Assembly: GCA_964551985.1 (NCBI GenBank)
Contig: CAZKFG010000017.1
Coordinates: 1-34,925, forward strand
Source: CAZKFG01 sp964551985
Lineage (GTDB): Bacteria; Bacillota; Negativicutes; Acidaminococcales; JAISLQ01
Reading direction: 5' to 3'
DNA: 34,925 bases
The notes beneath the pieces are model-generated. The model worked only from the letters and a program-made list of their open reading frames with translations, was not told the DNA's origin and did not search any database. The position numbers and the translations under genes were made by a program. Of this stretch, positions 15,310 through 24,767 are shown piece after piece (the first letter of the stretch is position 1; every line of letters begins with the position of its first letter).

Positions 15310-15987
15310 TTATAAAAACTTCTCTCTGTCGCCTGTATACAAATCCAGCCTTGTTATCTCAGATGCTTGAACATCTACATCAAGATGACTATTCTCTTGT
15401 AATGCTTGCAAAATATCTTGCGGCTTTATTGTACCTTCAGGGAAAATCTTGCTATCAAAATACAGTTCTATATTGCCCTCTAGCAAATTATAGTCTATTT
15501 TTGTTACATAATATTTTAAATCAATTTGTTTTTGTTTTTTGTTGGGTGCTGTTTTTTTAACAAACAGTACTTCTGCCGAGCTATTGTATTTATCTATTGC
15601 TTGGATAATTTTATCTTGTTTTACATCATCTAAAACAATTTTGTAACTGGCACTCGTAAGCATTGCCATAAGTTTTTTACTGCCTTGCTTTTCTATCATA
15701 ACTGCTTGTAATATTCTTATGCTAGGTGGTAGATTATCATTTAAGGTTTGCATAGCTTTTTGTGGACATACAGGCTCTGTAAGTTCTACATCTAAGTATT
15801 CGCCAATACTAGAAATACCAAGTCCAAGCGCTGATGCTAAGGATATTTTCATATGCGGATTAAAACCCTGCGAATAAGCTACAGGCAATTTTGCTCTTTT
15901 TAAAGCTCTCATTATTGTTTTTGAATACTCTAAATGTGAAATAAAACGAACATTACCTTGTTTAGTAATTTTTACTCTAAGCTTCAT
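15310..15987 (-). CDS. TIGR03936/DUF2344 radical SAM-linked protein
   Basis: A 225-residue protein opening with LRVKITKQGNVRFISHLEY and containing PVAYSQGFNPHMKISLASALGLGISS, typical of the DUF2344 family. That family is known as a partner of TIGR03960-type radical SAM proteins, encoded next to them or fused to them. Function is unestablished. The gene overlaps the radical SAM gene by 11 bases, so translation is probably coupled. It contains no cysteine cluster of its own. Confidence 0.9.
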   Translation of the reverse strand: MKLRVKITKQGNVRFISHLEYSKTIMRALKRAKLPVAYSQGFNPHMKISLASALGLGISSIGEYLDVELTEPVCPQKAMQTLNDNLPPSIRILQAVMIEKQGSKKLMAMLTSASYKIVLDDVKQDKIIQAIDKYNSSAEVLFVKKTAPNKKQKQIDLKYYVTKIDYNLLEGNIELYFDSKIFPEGTIKPQDILQALQENSHLDVDVQASEITRLDLYTGDREKFL

Positions 15988-17839
15988 CAGGCACCGCCTT
16001 TTGACTGTAGTCGATTACCTGGCAATCCAAAACTTGGCAAACTCCGCAACCGGTGCAAACATCTCGCCTACAATCACAAGTTGTCTGTTCTTGAAGTGCC
16101 ATTTTGTATTCTTGCCATAAAAAATCTTTGCTCACAGCAGGACAAACATGATCCCACGCAAATTTTTCCTTTTTATCACGAATTCTGCCTGCAAATTGTT
16201 CAAAACTAAGATTGCACTCTTGTAAAGCATTTTGCCAAATATCATATTTAAAGTGTTCAGACCATCCGTCGAATTTTGCGCCATTTTGCCAAGCCGTATA
16301 AATAACCTTGCCAAGCCTTCTGTCACCACGAGCAAAAACTCCTTCTAAAACACTTGTTTTAGCATCGTGATATTGATACTTTATTTTCTTATTGTTTGCA
16401 ATAAATGATTTTAATAAAAACTGTTTTTCGCGCAATTGCTGAATGTCATTTTGTGACGACCACTGAAAAGCGGTCCACGCTTTGGGTACAAAAGAAGATA
16501 CGCTAACAGTTATTTGGCAGTCTTTTCTACCTGTTGTTTGTTTATAACAATCTATAACCTTTTGAGCTAAATCAGCTATACCTTTAATATCTTCGTCTGT
16601 CTCTGTTGGCAGTCCAATCATAAAATAAAGTTTTAAGCTGTTCCAGCCTGCTGAAAATGCTGCTTTTGCAGCCTCGAACAAGTTGTTTTCACTAACATTT
16701 TTATTTATCACATCACGCAATCTTTGTGTACCCGCCTCAGGCGCAAAAGTTAGGCTACTTTTTCTCACTTGTTGTACTTTTTGAGCAAGCTTAATACCAA
16801 AACTATCTATTCGTAGAGAAGGCAAAGACACACTGACGCGTTCTTTTTTCATATCTTCAACTAGTCCATCAAGTAAAAAATCAAGACATGAATAATCTGC
16901 TGTACTCAATGATACTAAAGATATTTCATCATAACCAGTGTTATCAACCAATTCTCTTGATAGTTGTTTTAACTTATCTGGTGTTCTCTCTCTTACAGGT
17001 CTGTAAACAATGCCCGCTTGACAAAAACGACATCCTTTCGTACAGCCACGAAATACTTCAAGCATTATTCTATCGTGAATTATCTCATTAAATGGCACTA
17101 TAGGTGAAGTTGGATAATCAATATTATTTATATCTTTAACTATACGTTTATTTACACAATCTGGTGCTGTAGGTTCTAGTTTTTCAATACCTATAAAAAT
17201 GCTATTTTCATTATAGTTGGGCTGATAAAAACTTGGCACATATATACCATCTATATTAACTATTTGCTTTAAAAAATCCAAACGATCAGTTTTGTTCTCG
17301 TGCCATTTTTCATAGCAATTTACAAGTTCCAGCAAAACTTCTTCGCCTTCACCAACAATAAAAAAATCAAAAAAGTCTGCCAATGGTTCTGGATTATAAA
17401 CACACGGACCACCGCCAACAATAAACGGATGGTCTACTGTTCTATCTTTAGCCATAACTGGTATTTTACCTAAATCAAGCATATTTATAATATTGCTATA
17501 AGTCAGTTCATATTGCAAAGTAAAACCAACGAAATCAAAATCTTTTAATGGTTTGTTTGTTTCTAAAGAAGATAAAGGCAAATTATTTTTTCTTAAAAGT
17601 TCTTCCATATCCACCCAAGGAGCATATGCTCTTTCGGCTTGTACCCAAGATACTTTGTTTAAAATATGATATAAAATCTTAAAACCAAGATAACTCATTC
17701 CAACTTCATAAACATCAGGAAAAGCCAGAGCAAAAGAAACTTTTACTCTGGCAGGGTCTTTAACTATCGAATTAAATTCACAACCTGTATAACGACCAGG
17801 TCTTTGTACCTGGTAAAGTAATTTTGTATTATCTGTCAT
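15977..17839 (-). CDS. TIGR03960-type B12-binding-domain radical SAM protein
   Basis: A 620-residue protein. The N-terminal third resembles a cobalamin-binding fold (FALAFPDVYEVGMSYLGF, then FVGFTLQYELTYSNI), without the full DxHxxG motif that I could find. The radical SAM cluster motif is C266-x3-C270-x2-C273 (RGCTKGCRFCQAG). The strand APEAGTQRLRDVINK and the segment SLKLYFMIGLPTETDEDI follow, as in this family. The tail has a cysteine-rich stretch (C588, C590, C595, C598, C601, C606) that may hold a further iron-sulfur cluster. The reaction is unknown. It lies 26 bases after rodA and overlaps its DUF2344 partner. Confidence 0.92.
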   Translation of the reverse strand: MTDNTKLLYQVQRPGRYTGCEFNSIVKDPARVKVSFALAFPDVYEVGMSYLGFKILYHILNKVSWVQAERAYAPWVDMEELLRKNNLPLSSLETNKPLKDFDFVGFTLQYELTYSNIINMLDLGKIPVMAKDRTVDHPFIVGGGPCVYNPEPLADFFDFFIVGEGEEVLLELVNCYEKWHENKTDRLDFLKQIVNIDGIYVPSFYQPNYNENSIFIGIEKLEPTAPDCVNKRIVKDINNIDYPTSPIVPFNEIIHDRIMLEVFRGCTKGCRFCQAGIVYRPVRERTPDKLKQLSRELVDNTGYDEISLVSLSTADYSCLDFLLDGLVEDMKKERVSVSLPSLRIDSFGIKLAQKVQQVRKSSLTFAPEAGTQRLRDVINKNVSENNLFEAAKAAFSAGWNSLKLYFMIGLPTETDEDIKGIADLAQKVIDCYKQTTGRKDCQITVSVSSFVPKAWTAFQWSSQNDIQQLREKQFLLKSFIANNKKIKYQYHDAKTSVLEGVFARGDRRLGKVIYTAWQNGAKFDGWSEHFKYDIWQNALQECNLSFEQFAGRIRDKKEKFAWDHVCPAVSKDFLWQEYKMALQEQTTCDCRRDVCTGCGVCQVLDCQVIDYSQKAVPDEA

Positions 17840-17865
17840 TATGCCCCCGATTTATTGATAAATTA

Positions 17866-18972
17866 TTAAAAAAACAATGTTTTATGCCGCATGTGAATGT
17901 TTAAAAGTAGTGCTATGCAAATCATATTTGTAGTAAGCGAACTTACGCCATAACTTAAAAAAGGTAGCGGTATTCCTGTCACAGGCATAATGCCTGTTGT
18001 CATACCAATATTAACCAAAATCTGGAAAACAAGCATTGCGACAATTCCTATAGCAAGAAGTGCTCCAAAATCATCTTTGGCTTCTGTTGCTATTTTTATG
18101 CCGCGATATATAATTATTGCATATAAAAGTAACACTATTAAAATTCCTAAAAATCCTAGTTCTTCGCCTATTACTGCAAAAATAAAATCAGTATGATTTT
18201 CTGGCAAGAAATTAAGTTGGCTCTGCGTACCTGCAAATAAGCCCTTACCGCTTACCATTCCAGAACCCACTGCTATTTTTGATTGAATAATATGGTATCC
18301 TGAGCCATATGGGTCTTTTTCAGGATCTAGAAATACCAGTATTCGTTGTTTTTGGTAGTCTTTTAAAAGATACCAAAATACAGGCGCTAGAAAAACTCCA
18401 GCGACTGTTAGATAATAATATAGTTTAGCAGGAATACCTGCTATAAAAAGCATTGCTAAAATTACAGCAATAAAAACAAGTGATGTCCCTAAATCAGGTT
18501 GTTTTAAAATAAGTAAAAAAGGGATAAACATTATTCCAAAAATCGGAAGTGCATCCCATATACTTGTGAAATCATCTTTGCGTTCATCAATTGCTTTTGC
18601 CATAACTATTATCATTATGAGTTTAGAAAATTCACTAGGTTGAAAGCTAATAGGACCTATTTGTATCCAACGCTGTGCCCCAAGAGCCGTTTGTCCCACA
18701 AACATTACTGCTAAAAGCATTAAAAGGTTAAACCAATATAAAGGCATTGCTATACGTTCAAATTGTTTATAATCAAATCGCAACGAGAAAACTACTATAA
18801 AAACATTGAAAAGTAAAAATAATGTTTGCCGCTGCAAATACCAGCTATTAACAATAGATTGATTTTTGGTGTACGTAGCGCTGGCTATCATAACCAAACC
18901 TATAATATTTAGCAGTACAACTGCTATGATAAGGGTAAAATCCAAATTCTTTAAAAATTTTTTATCAAACAT
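17866..18972 (-). CDS. rodA: Rod-shape peptidoglycan polymerase RodA (SEDS family)
   Basis: A 368-residue SEDS protein with about ten membrane helices. It carries ALGAQRWIQIGPISFQPSEF (residues 97-114), the extracytoplasmic QRILVFLDPEKDPYGSGYH segment, the SGKGLFAGTQSQLNFLPENH stretch and the C-terminal GIPLPFLSYG. RodA polymerises glycan strands from lipid II together with PBP2, which is encoded three genes upstream as mrdA. RodA is favoured over FtsW or SpoVE by the mre-mrdA-min context. The SD is weak. Confidence 0.94.
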   Translation of the reverse strand: MFDKKFLKNLDFTLIIAVVLLNIIGLVMIASATYTKNQSIVNSWYLQRQTLFLLFNVFIVVFSLRFDYKQFERIAMPLYWFNLLMLLAVMFVGQTALGAQRWIQIGPISFQPSEFSKLIMIIVMAKAIDERKDDFTSIWDALPIFGIMFIPFLLILKQPDLGTSLVFIAVILAMLFIAGIPAKLYYYLTVAGVFLAPVFWYLLKDYQKQRILVFLDPEKDPYGSGYHIIQSKIAVGSGMVSGKGLFAGTQSQLNFLPENHTDFIFAVIGEELGFLGILIVLLLYAIIIYRGIKIATEAKDDFGALLAIGIVAMLVFQILVNIGMTTGIMPVTGIPLPFLSYGVSSLTTNMICIALLLNIHMRHKTLFF

Positions 18973-19024
18973 AAGTAAAAATCCACATTGATTTATTTTT
19001 AATTTTAGTAGATATTAACATAGA

Positions 19025-19819
19025 TTATTTTAATCCAAGCATTTTTTTGATTTTATCTAAAAATGTCTGCTTCGGTCTAAAATCCATTATCGGAACTACT
19101 TCTCCCATAATTCTTTTGGCAATATTTCCATAAGCTTGCCCAGCAATAGAAGTAGGGTTAGCAACCGCTGGCTCACCTCTATTTGTCGATACTACAATAT
19201 ATTCATCTTCTGGGATGATTCCTAAAAGTTTAATAGATAAAATGTCGACAATATCTTCTATACTCATCATATCCCCCTTTTGAATCATATGCGGGCGCAA
19301 GCGATTTATAATAAGAAGTGGATCTTGTTTGCCATGTGCTTCTAATACACCGATAACTCTATCAGCATCGCGTACAGCGGATATCTCAGGTGTTGTGACA
19401 ACAAGCGCTCTATCTGCACCAGCTATAGCATTTTTAAATCCTCGTTCAATTCCCGCAGGGCAATCGACAATAACGTAATCAAAATCATTTAAAAGCTCTT
19501 TGCATAGTGCTCCCATTTGTTCAGGAGTTATTGCCGTTTTATCTTTAGTCTGAGCGGCAGGTAAAAGATGCAAGTTTTCAAAACGTTTATCTTTAATTAT
19601 AGCTTGTTCCAACTGACATTTTTCTTCTATAACATCAACAAGATCAAAAACTATCCTGTTTTCCAGCCCTAAAACAACATCTAGGTTACGTAGTCCAATG
19701 TCAGCATCAACTAAAATAGTTTTTTTGCCTAAAATAGCAAAACTCGTACCTAAATTTGCTGTTGTTGTTGTTTTTCCTACGCCGCCTTTTCCTGATGTTA
19801 CAACTATTACTTCACCCAT
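19025..19819 (-). CDS. minD: Septum-site determining ATPase MinD
   Basis: About 264 residues from the ATG at 19819 (GEVIVVTSGKGGVGKTT is the family N-terminus; GGAAGG lies 8 bases upstream; earlier in-frame GTG and ATG codons are less likely). The deviant Walker A motif KGGVGKTT is near residues 11-18, followed by DADIGLRNLDVVLGLENR, VIVDCPAGIERGF and the C-terminal amphipathic membrane-targeting helix TFLDKIKKMLGLK. MinD recruits MinC to the membrane. It follows minC by about 14 bases. The gene directly after it is rodA, with no minE in between. Confidence 0.95.
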   Translation of the reverse strand: MGEVIVVTSGKGGVGKTTTTANLGTSFAILGKKTILVDADIGLRNLDVVLGLENRIVFDLVDVIEEKCQLEQAIIKDKRFENLHLLPAAQTKDKTAITPEQMGALCKELLNDFDYVIVDCPAGIERGFKNAIAGADRALVVTTPEISAVRDADRVIGVLEAHGKQDPLLIINRLRPHMIQKGDMMSIEDIVDILSIKLLGIIPEDEYIVVSTNRGEPAVANPTSIAGQAYGNIAKRIMGEVVPIMDFRPKQTFLDKIKKMLGLK

Positions 19820-19833
19820 CTCCATCACCTTCC

Positions 19834-20502
19834 TTAACGTCGCATTGTAGATATTATAATCTGATTTTCTTTTACCATAGCAACCTCAGGACCACAAGAA
19901 GCTAAAGATTCTTGATGAACACTTACAATAAGATCTGCTATTCTTATTTGTCCACCACTAAAATTGCCTGCCATTATAACAGATTTTTTATCGCCATTCA
20001 TTCCTGCGTGCAAAACTCCGCGATTAGAACCTACAACAAAAATATCATTTTCTGCCATAACACAGGCTGAAGGATTCACATCGCCAATAATGATAATTGA
20101 GCCATCATATTTTATCTCTTGACCACCACGAACAGTACGGTAGATTGTCAAAGCACTTTTTTCACAGTAATCAAGTATTTTAGGGTCCGGCAAATTAGTA
20201 ATTAAATTAGGTTTTTTGGGTGCTGAAATTTGCACTTTATCAGCAGGTACAAAACAGTTTTCATATGTCAGACCATACGCACTTAATATTTTAGAGAAAA
20301 TTTCATTTTCAAAATTAGTTAATTTTCTCATCCCTTTATAACGAATTATTGGTGGATTTGATGATTTAGCAAAAAACTCTATTGAGCCTTCTAGCTTTGT
20401 TTTTAGAGCCTCTATTATATCATCAAACGGTTTATCTACTTTTACAAATAAAAGTAATCCATCTTTATCGCCTTTTAAAATGATATCATCCAACATCATC
20501 AT
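19834..20502 (-). CDS. minC: Septum-site determining protein MinC
   Basis: Up to 222 residues. The N-terminal domain (about 1-105) is joined by a Pro-rich linker to the C-terminal beta-helix (about 115-215), which carries the MinD-binding RGGQ (125-128, a variant of RSGQ) and VRGGQEIKYDGSIIIIGDVNP. MinC blocks FtsZ assembly away from mid-cell. Three consecutive ATG codons open the frame; spacing from AAGGTGG favours the second or third (20499 or 20496) over the first. It follows mrdA and precedes minD. Confidence 0.94.
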   Translation of the reverse strand: MMMLDDIILKGDKDGLLLFVKVDKPFDDIIEALKTKLEGSIEFFAKSSNPPIIRYKGMRKLTNFENEIFSKILSAYGLTYENCFVPADKVQISAPKKPNLITNLPDPKILDYCEKSALTIYRTVRGGQEIKYDGSIIIIGDVNPSACVMAENDIFVVGSNRGVLHAGMNGDKKSVIMAGNFSGGQIRIADLIVSVHQESLASCGPEVAMVKENQIIISTMRR

Positions 20503-20522
20503 ACCACCTTTTTATTTTTCAT

Positions 20523-22316
20523 TTATCTTTTAACATCTATATTAAAATGTTTCTCGAAAATTTTCCTTGCGATAGGCACAGCTGCAACAGAGCCAAAACC
20601 TCCTTGTTCAACCAAAACAGCCACTGCAATATCCGGATTATCTACCGGTGCGTAAGCAACAAATAAACCGTGGTCATAACTTTGCGCAATTTCTGATGTT
20701 CCTGTTTTGCCCGCTATAGGAACAGCAAATCCTGCAAGTTGTCCAGCCGAACCACCCTCTTGAGCAACATTGCGCAGAGCTGCTCTTATCAGCTGCATAT
20801 TTTTCTCTGACAATGGTAATCTACCAACTTCTTTGGGTTGAAAAATTTCTACCAACTCGCCCGTATCTGAAACAATTTTACTTACAAGATACGGTTGATA
20901 GCGGATTCCTCCATTAGCAATAGCTGCAATACTAACAGCCATTTGAAGCGGTGTCGCTAGTTGAAAGCCCTGACCAATCGCTGCATCAAAAGTTTCTGCT
21001 AAATACCAATCTTCATCAAAAACCTTTCGTTTGTAAGCAACACTTGCAACAATACCTTCAGATTCGCCAAACAAATTTATTCCCGTTGGTTTACCATAAC
21101 CAAATAAATAAGCATATTTTTCAATATTGTCTACACCCAGTCGATAGCCCATCTCATAAAAATAGACATTATCTGATTTAGCTAATGCTTCGTTAAAATC
21201 AATCCAACCCAGTGCCCCACCGCCAGAATTCCCTTTTTGTGGTACCGCCCAGTGGTGCCCAGCATCAAAAATCTTCTCTTCTGGTGTAACTTTTTTAAGT
21301 TCTAGTGCTGCAGCTCCTGTTACCATTTTAAATGTAGACCCTGGTGGATATGTTCCGCTTATAGCTTTATTATCCATAGGATTGTATGGATTTTGGCTTA
21401 TTGCTGTCCACTCTTTGTAAGATATGCCAGAGACAAAACTATTAGGATTAAACGCAGGTCTACTTACCATTGCTAAAATGGCACCTGTTCTAGGATCAAT
21501 TACAACAACACTTGCTGCATATGCTTTAGGACTTGAACCATACTGCCTAAGCCATTGTAAATGTTCATCAACCGCTTTTTCAGCGGCTTGTTGCAATTGT
21601 AAATCGATGGTCAAATATATATTGTCACCGGGAAGTGGTTGTTTGCGACCAATTTCTTGTACGATTTTTCCAGATACATCAACTTCTACCCTGTTTGCAC
21701 CGTCTTGACCACGCAAAACACTATCATAATATCTCTCTAAACCCATTTTCCCAATTATGTTACCCTGTTTATAGCCTTTATCTTTTAAATTATTTAATTC
21801 ATTTTCACTTATTTCGCCAACATACCCCATAGCATGTACGGCTAATTCATTAAATAAATATGTCCGAAGTGGCTGTATAGAAATCATAACGCCTGGTAAA
21901 TCACTGCGCCGCTCTTCTATCTTTGTTACCATCTCTGGTGTTAAATCTGATTTTATTACAGTATGTTCAAAGCTATCATTATTTTTACTGGTTTTTTGCA
22001 AAATATCATCAACAGGTATTTGCAAAATCTCAGCAAGTTTTGCCGCTATTGCTGGAGTAAAAGTTTTATCTTTTGTATTTACGACAACAGCAAATCCCGG
22101 TCTATTATTTACGAGTGGAGTACCATTACGATCATAAAAAATTCCGCGCGGTGCCATTATCGGAGTAAGTCTTATTCTATTGCCATCCGCCTGTTTTTTG
22201 TAATAATCACCTTGATAAAGCTGCAAATAAGCTACTCTACTTATTAGAACAAAAAAAATTGTCATACAGATTATACTTGCTATCTCAAAGCGGTACGCGT
22301 ATTTTTTTGTTAACAT
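20523..22316 (-). CDS. mrdA: Penicillin-binding protein 2, elongasome transpeptidase
   Basis: About 597 residues from the ATG at 22316 (AGGAGGT seven bases upstream; the TTG just before it is less well spaced). A single N-terminal membrane helix (about 12-31) precedes the pedestal domain (APRGIFYDRNGTPLVNN, residues 55-71) and the transpeptidase domain. Active-site motifs are STFK (S327), SDN (381-383) and KTG (537-539). It is a class B PBP working with RodA in side-wall synthesis. It follows mreD and precedes minC, the common mreBCD-mrdA-minCD order. No insertion or loss is seen. Confidence 0.95.
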   Translation of the reverse strand: MLTKKYAYRFEIASIICMTIFFVLISRVAYLQLYQGDYYKKQADGNRIRLTPIMAPRGIFYDRNGTPLVNNRPGFAVVVNTKDKTFTPAIAAKLAEILQIPVDDILQKTSKNNDSFEHTVIKSDLTPEMVTKIEERRSDLPGVMISIQPLRTYLFNELAVHAMGYVGEISENELNNLKDKGYKQGNIIGKMGLERYYDSVLRGQDGANRVEVDVSGKIVQEIGRKQPLPGDNIYLTIDLQLQQAAEKAVDEHLQWLRQYGSSPKAYAASVVVIDPRTGAILAMVSRPAFNPNSFVSGISYKEWTAISQNPYNPMDNKAISGTYPPGSTFKMVTGAAALELKKVTPEEKIFDAGHHWAVPQKGNSGGGALGWIDFNEALAKSDNVYFYEMGYRLGVDNIEKYAYLFGYGKPTGINLFGESEGIVASVAYKRKVFDEDWYLAETFDAAIGQGFQLATPLQMAVSIAAIANGGIRYQPYLVSKIVSDTGELVEIFQPKEVGRLPLSEKNMQLIRAALRNVAQEGGSAGQLAGFAVPIAGKTGTSEIAQSYDHGLFVAYAPVDNPDIAVAVLVEQGGFGSVAAVPIARKIFEKHFNIDVKR

Positions 22317-22343
22317 CAAGTGTACCTCCTAGACAACAAGTAT

Positions 22344-22829
22344 TTAGCCAAAAATTTTCTTGGCTTTTTCAAACAAGAAAAATATTGGCAAAGTAATAAT
22401 AGTATTAAATAAAACTTTCACGAAAATGGTAAAAATTATCATTGAAAAATTGGTCAAATTATAGCTTGCAAGCAAAAGACAAATGTACCAAATAAGTTGA
22501 CCAGCAAAAGTAAATATTCCAACAAGTAAAAATGGCATAATATAATTGTCTTCAAAAAATTTTTTTTGCAATAACCCTGAAAAATAGCCTATTGTCAAAA
22601 AATAAAATATATGAAAACCAAACAGTCCCATATTTAGTAAATCTACTATCAAACCACAAAAAAATCCTATCATCAAACCATATTTTTTACCATAAAAAGC
22701 ACCAGTGAAAACAACAAAAACCATTACAAGATCAAGTCTAATACCATAAAAAGACATGTAATGTGTAGCTGTACTTTGCAATGACACTACAAGTAAAACA
22801 GCAAAAATCCACGATGCTATAAAACTCAC
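22344..22829 (-). CDS. mreD: Rod shape-determining membrane protein MreD
   Basis: A 161-residue protein that is almost entirely hydrophobic, with about five membrane helices (for example IRLDLVMVFVVFTGAFYG, then LMIGFFCGLIVDLLNMGLFG, where the conserved acidic D63 sits). This is the MreD pattern. It starts at a GTG that overlaps the mreC stop by four bases (GTGA), so translation is coupled. Sequence identity in MreD is always low, so the call leans on topology, the G-L-x-x-D-L segment and position between mreC and mrdA. Confidence 0.9.
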   Translation of the reverse strand: MSFIASWIFAVLLVVSLQSTATHYMSFYGIRLDLVMVFVVFTGAFYGKKYGLMIGFFCGLIVDLLNMGLFGFHIFYFLTIGYFSGLLQKKFFEDNYIMPFLLVGIFTFAGQLIWYICLLLASYNLTNFSMIIFTIFVKVLFNTIITLPIFFLFEKAKKIFG

Positions 22830-23704
22830 TTTCTTATTCCTACCTTTTCTTGAGTGCTTGTTTCTTGCTCTTTATAGGTATTGGTATTTGTAATGACAAA
22901 AACTTCTTCTAGTCTATTAAAATCAACTGCTGGCTTTATTATTGCATATTTTAGTAGCCCACCTTCAGCATTAGCTACAGATGCTACTTTACCAATAGCA
23001 ATCCCTTTAGGATAAATACCACCAAATCCTGATGTTATTATAATATCATCTGCAATAATATCTGCATCTCTTGGTAAATTAATCATATTAGGCATATAAG
23101 GATTACTTGCATCGCCTTGAACTATACCTGCTGTTCTCGAATCTGGTCTTTGCACTATTCCGCCAACTGCTATTTTAGGATGCAATATAAGTTGCACTCT
23201 TGAAGAATATTTATAAGGTTCTACTACTGTACCAACAAGACCATCTATTGTAATTATAGCCATATCCTTGCTAACACCATCGTTTTTTCCCTTGTCAATA
23301 ACAATACTGCCATCTATACCACTAGGATTAAATCCTACTACTTTTGCTGTAAGCAAAATATATTTAGATTGGCTTTGTTTATAATTTAAAAGTTCACGAA
23401 GTCTTATATTCTCCGCAAAAGCCTCTTTAGCCTGAATTTGATCTTGCTTTAATATAGATATTTCTTTTTTCAAAGCCTGATTTTCTTCATAAGTATATAG
23501 CAAAGAGCCCACAAAATTTGTTGTTTTGCTAGTAGCTAAAGCAATATTGTTGAAAAAAGAATTTATTGGCATTATTACTACATTTAAAACTCTTTTAGTA
23601 AATGGGAAATCATACTTTCCACCTGCTGCAGCAATAGCTGCAATCGATACTAGGAAAAGCACTATCATCAAAACAAGATTTTTTTTAGTAAAAAAATCAC
23701 GCAT
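22826..23704 (-). CDS. mreC: Rod shape-determining protein MreC
   Basis: A 292-residue protein with an N-terminal membrane helix (about 11-28), a coiled coil (about 70-105; ENQALKKEISILKQDQIQAKE) and a beta-rich extracytoplasmic domain. The family landmarks VVGFNPSGIDGSIVIDKGKNDGVSKDMAII and SGFGGIYPKGIAIGKV are clear. MreC activates PBP2-RodA. The C-terminus is a short polar tail after the last strand. It follows mreB by 19 bases. Confidence 0.95.
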   Translation of the reverse strand: MRDFFTKKNLVLMIVLFLVSIAAIAAAGGKYDFPFTKRVLNVVIMPINSFFNNIALATSKTTNFVGSLLYTYEENQALKKEISILKQDQIQAKEAFAENIRLRELLNYKQSQSKYILLTAKVVGFNPSGIDGSIVIDKGKNDGVSKDMAIITIDGLVGTVVEPYKYSSRVQLILHPKIAVGGIVQRPDSRTAGIVQGDASNPYMPNMINLPRDADIIADDIIITSGFGGIYPKGIAIGKVASVANAEGGLLKYAIIKPAVDFNRLEEVFVITNTNTYKEQETSTQEKVGIRK

Positions 23705-23723
23705 GTATAATTATCTCCTTAAA

Positions 23724-24755
23724 TTAACTGCGTCTCGAGGCAATAAATCCTTTTTTGTAAACATCTACATTCTCTACTGCCTTGCCAGTACCAATAGCAA
23801 CACAAGATAAAGCATCTTCTGATAAATATACAGGCATGCCTGTTTCAAGACTCAAAAGTTTATCTAATCTTCTTAACATAGACGACCCACCAGTCATGAC
23901 AATCCCTCTATCCATAATATCTGCTGCAAGTTCTGGCGGAGTACGCTCTAAGGTGCTTTTTACCGCATCAATAATTCCTGATATAGGTTCACTTAGAGCC
24001 TGTTGAATCTGTTCGCCTGTAACAACTATTGTTTTAGGCAAACCTGTAACTAAATCACGACCACGAATTTCATATTTTTCGTCATTTTGTGGTGCAATAG
24101 CTGAGCCAACATTAATTTTTACCTCCTCAGCAGTTCTCTCACCAATAAGAAGGTTATAGTTTTTCTTTATATAATATACAATAGCCTCATCCATTTCATC
24201 GCCACCAATGCGAATAGAACGGCTAGAAACAATCCCGCCCAATGAAATTACAGCTACCTCTGTTGTTCCACCACCAATGTCAACCACCATATTGCCTGTA
24301 GGTTCTTGTACAGGAAGACCGGCACCAATAGCGGCAGCCATTGGTTCTTCTATTAAATAAGCTTCTCTTGCGCCTGCTTGAATTGTAGCATCAATAACAG
24401 CACGTTTTTCAACCTCTGTAACACCAGAGGGCACGCCAACAACTACGCGGGGGCGAATAAAAGAATTTTTTCCTATTACTTTTTTTATAAAATATTTAAG
24501 CATTGATGATGTAACATCAAAATCAGCAATAACCCCATCTTTCATCGGACGAATTGCTACAATATTACTAGGAGTCCTACCAATCATCTCTTTTGCTTCT
24601 TCGCCAACAGCCAAAAGCTCACCGGTGTCTTTTTGTATAGCGACAACAGATGGTTCACGAACTATAATACCTCGCCCTTTGACAAACACCAAAGTATTAG
24701 CTGTACCTAAATCTATCCCCATATCCCTAGGAAATGAATTGAAAAAACCAAACAT
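23724..24755 (-). CDS. mreB: Rod shape-determining actin-like protein MreB
   Basis: A 343-residue bacterial actin with phosphate-1 motif DLGTANTLV (residues 16-24), GVPSGVTEVEKRAV, IEEPMAAAIGAGLPV, phosphate-2 DIGGGTTEVAVI and the adenosine motif MTGGSSMLRRLD. It guides side-wall synthesis and marks a rod-shaped cell. The N-terminus MFGFFNSFPRDMGIDLG fits the family's membrane-binding start. It lies 12 bases after radC. A good SD (GGAGGATTT) precedes it. Confidence 0.97.
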   Translation of the reverse strand: MFGFFNSFPRDMGIDLGTANTLVFVKGRGIIVREPSVVAIQKDTGELLAVGEEAKEMIGRTPSNIVAIRPMKDGVIADFDVTSSMLKYFIKKVIGKNSFIRPRVVVGVPSGVTEVEKRAVIDATIQAGAREAYLIEEPMAAAIGAGLPVQEPTGNMVVDIGGGTTEVAVISLGGIVSSRSIRIGGDEMDEAIVYYIKKNYNLLIGERTAEEVKINVGSAIAPQNDEKYEIRGRDLVTGLPKTIVVTGEQIQQALSEPISGIIDAVKSTLERTPPELAADIMDRGIVMTGGSSMLRRLDKLLSLETGMPVYLSEDALSCVAIGTGKAVENVDVYKKGFIASRRS

Positions 24756-24767
24756 TTTAAATCCTCC

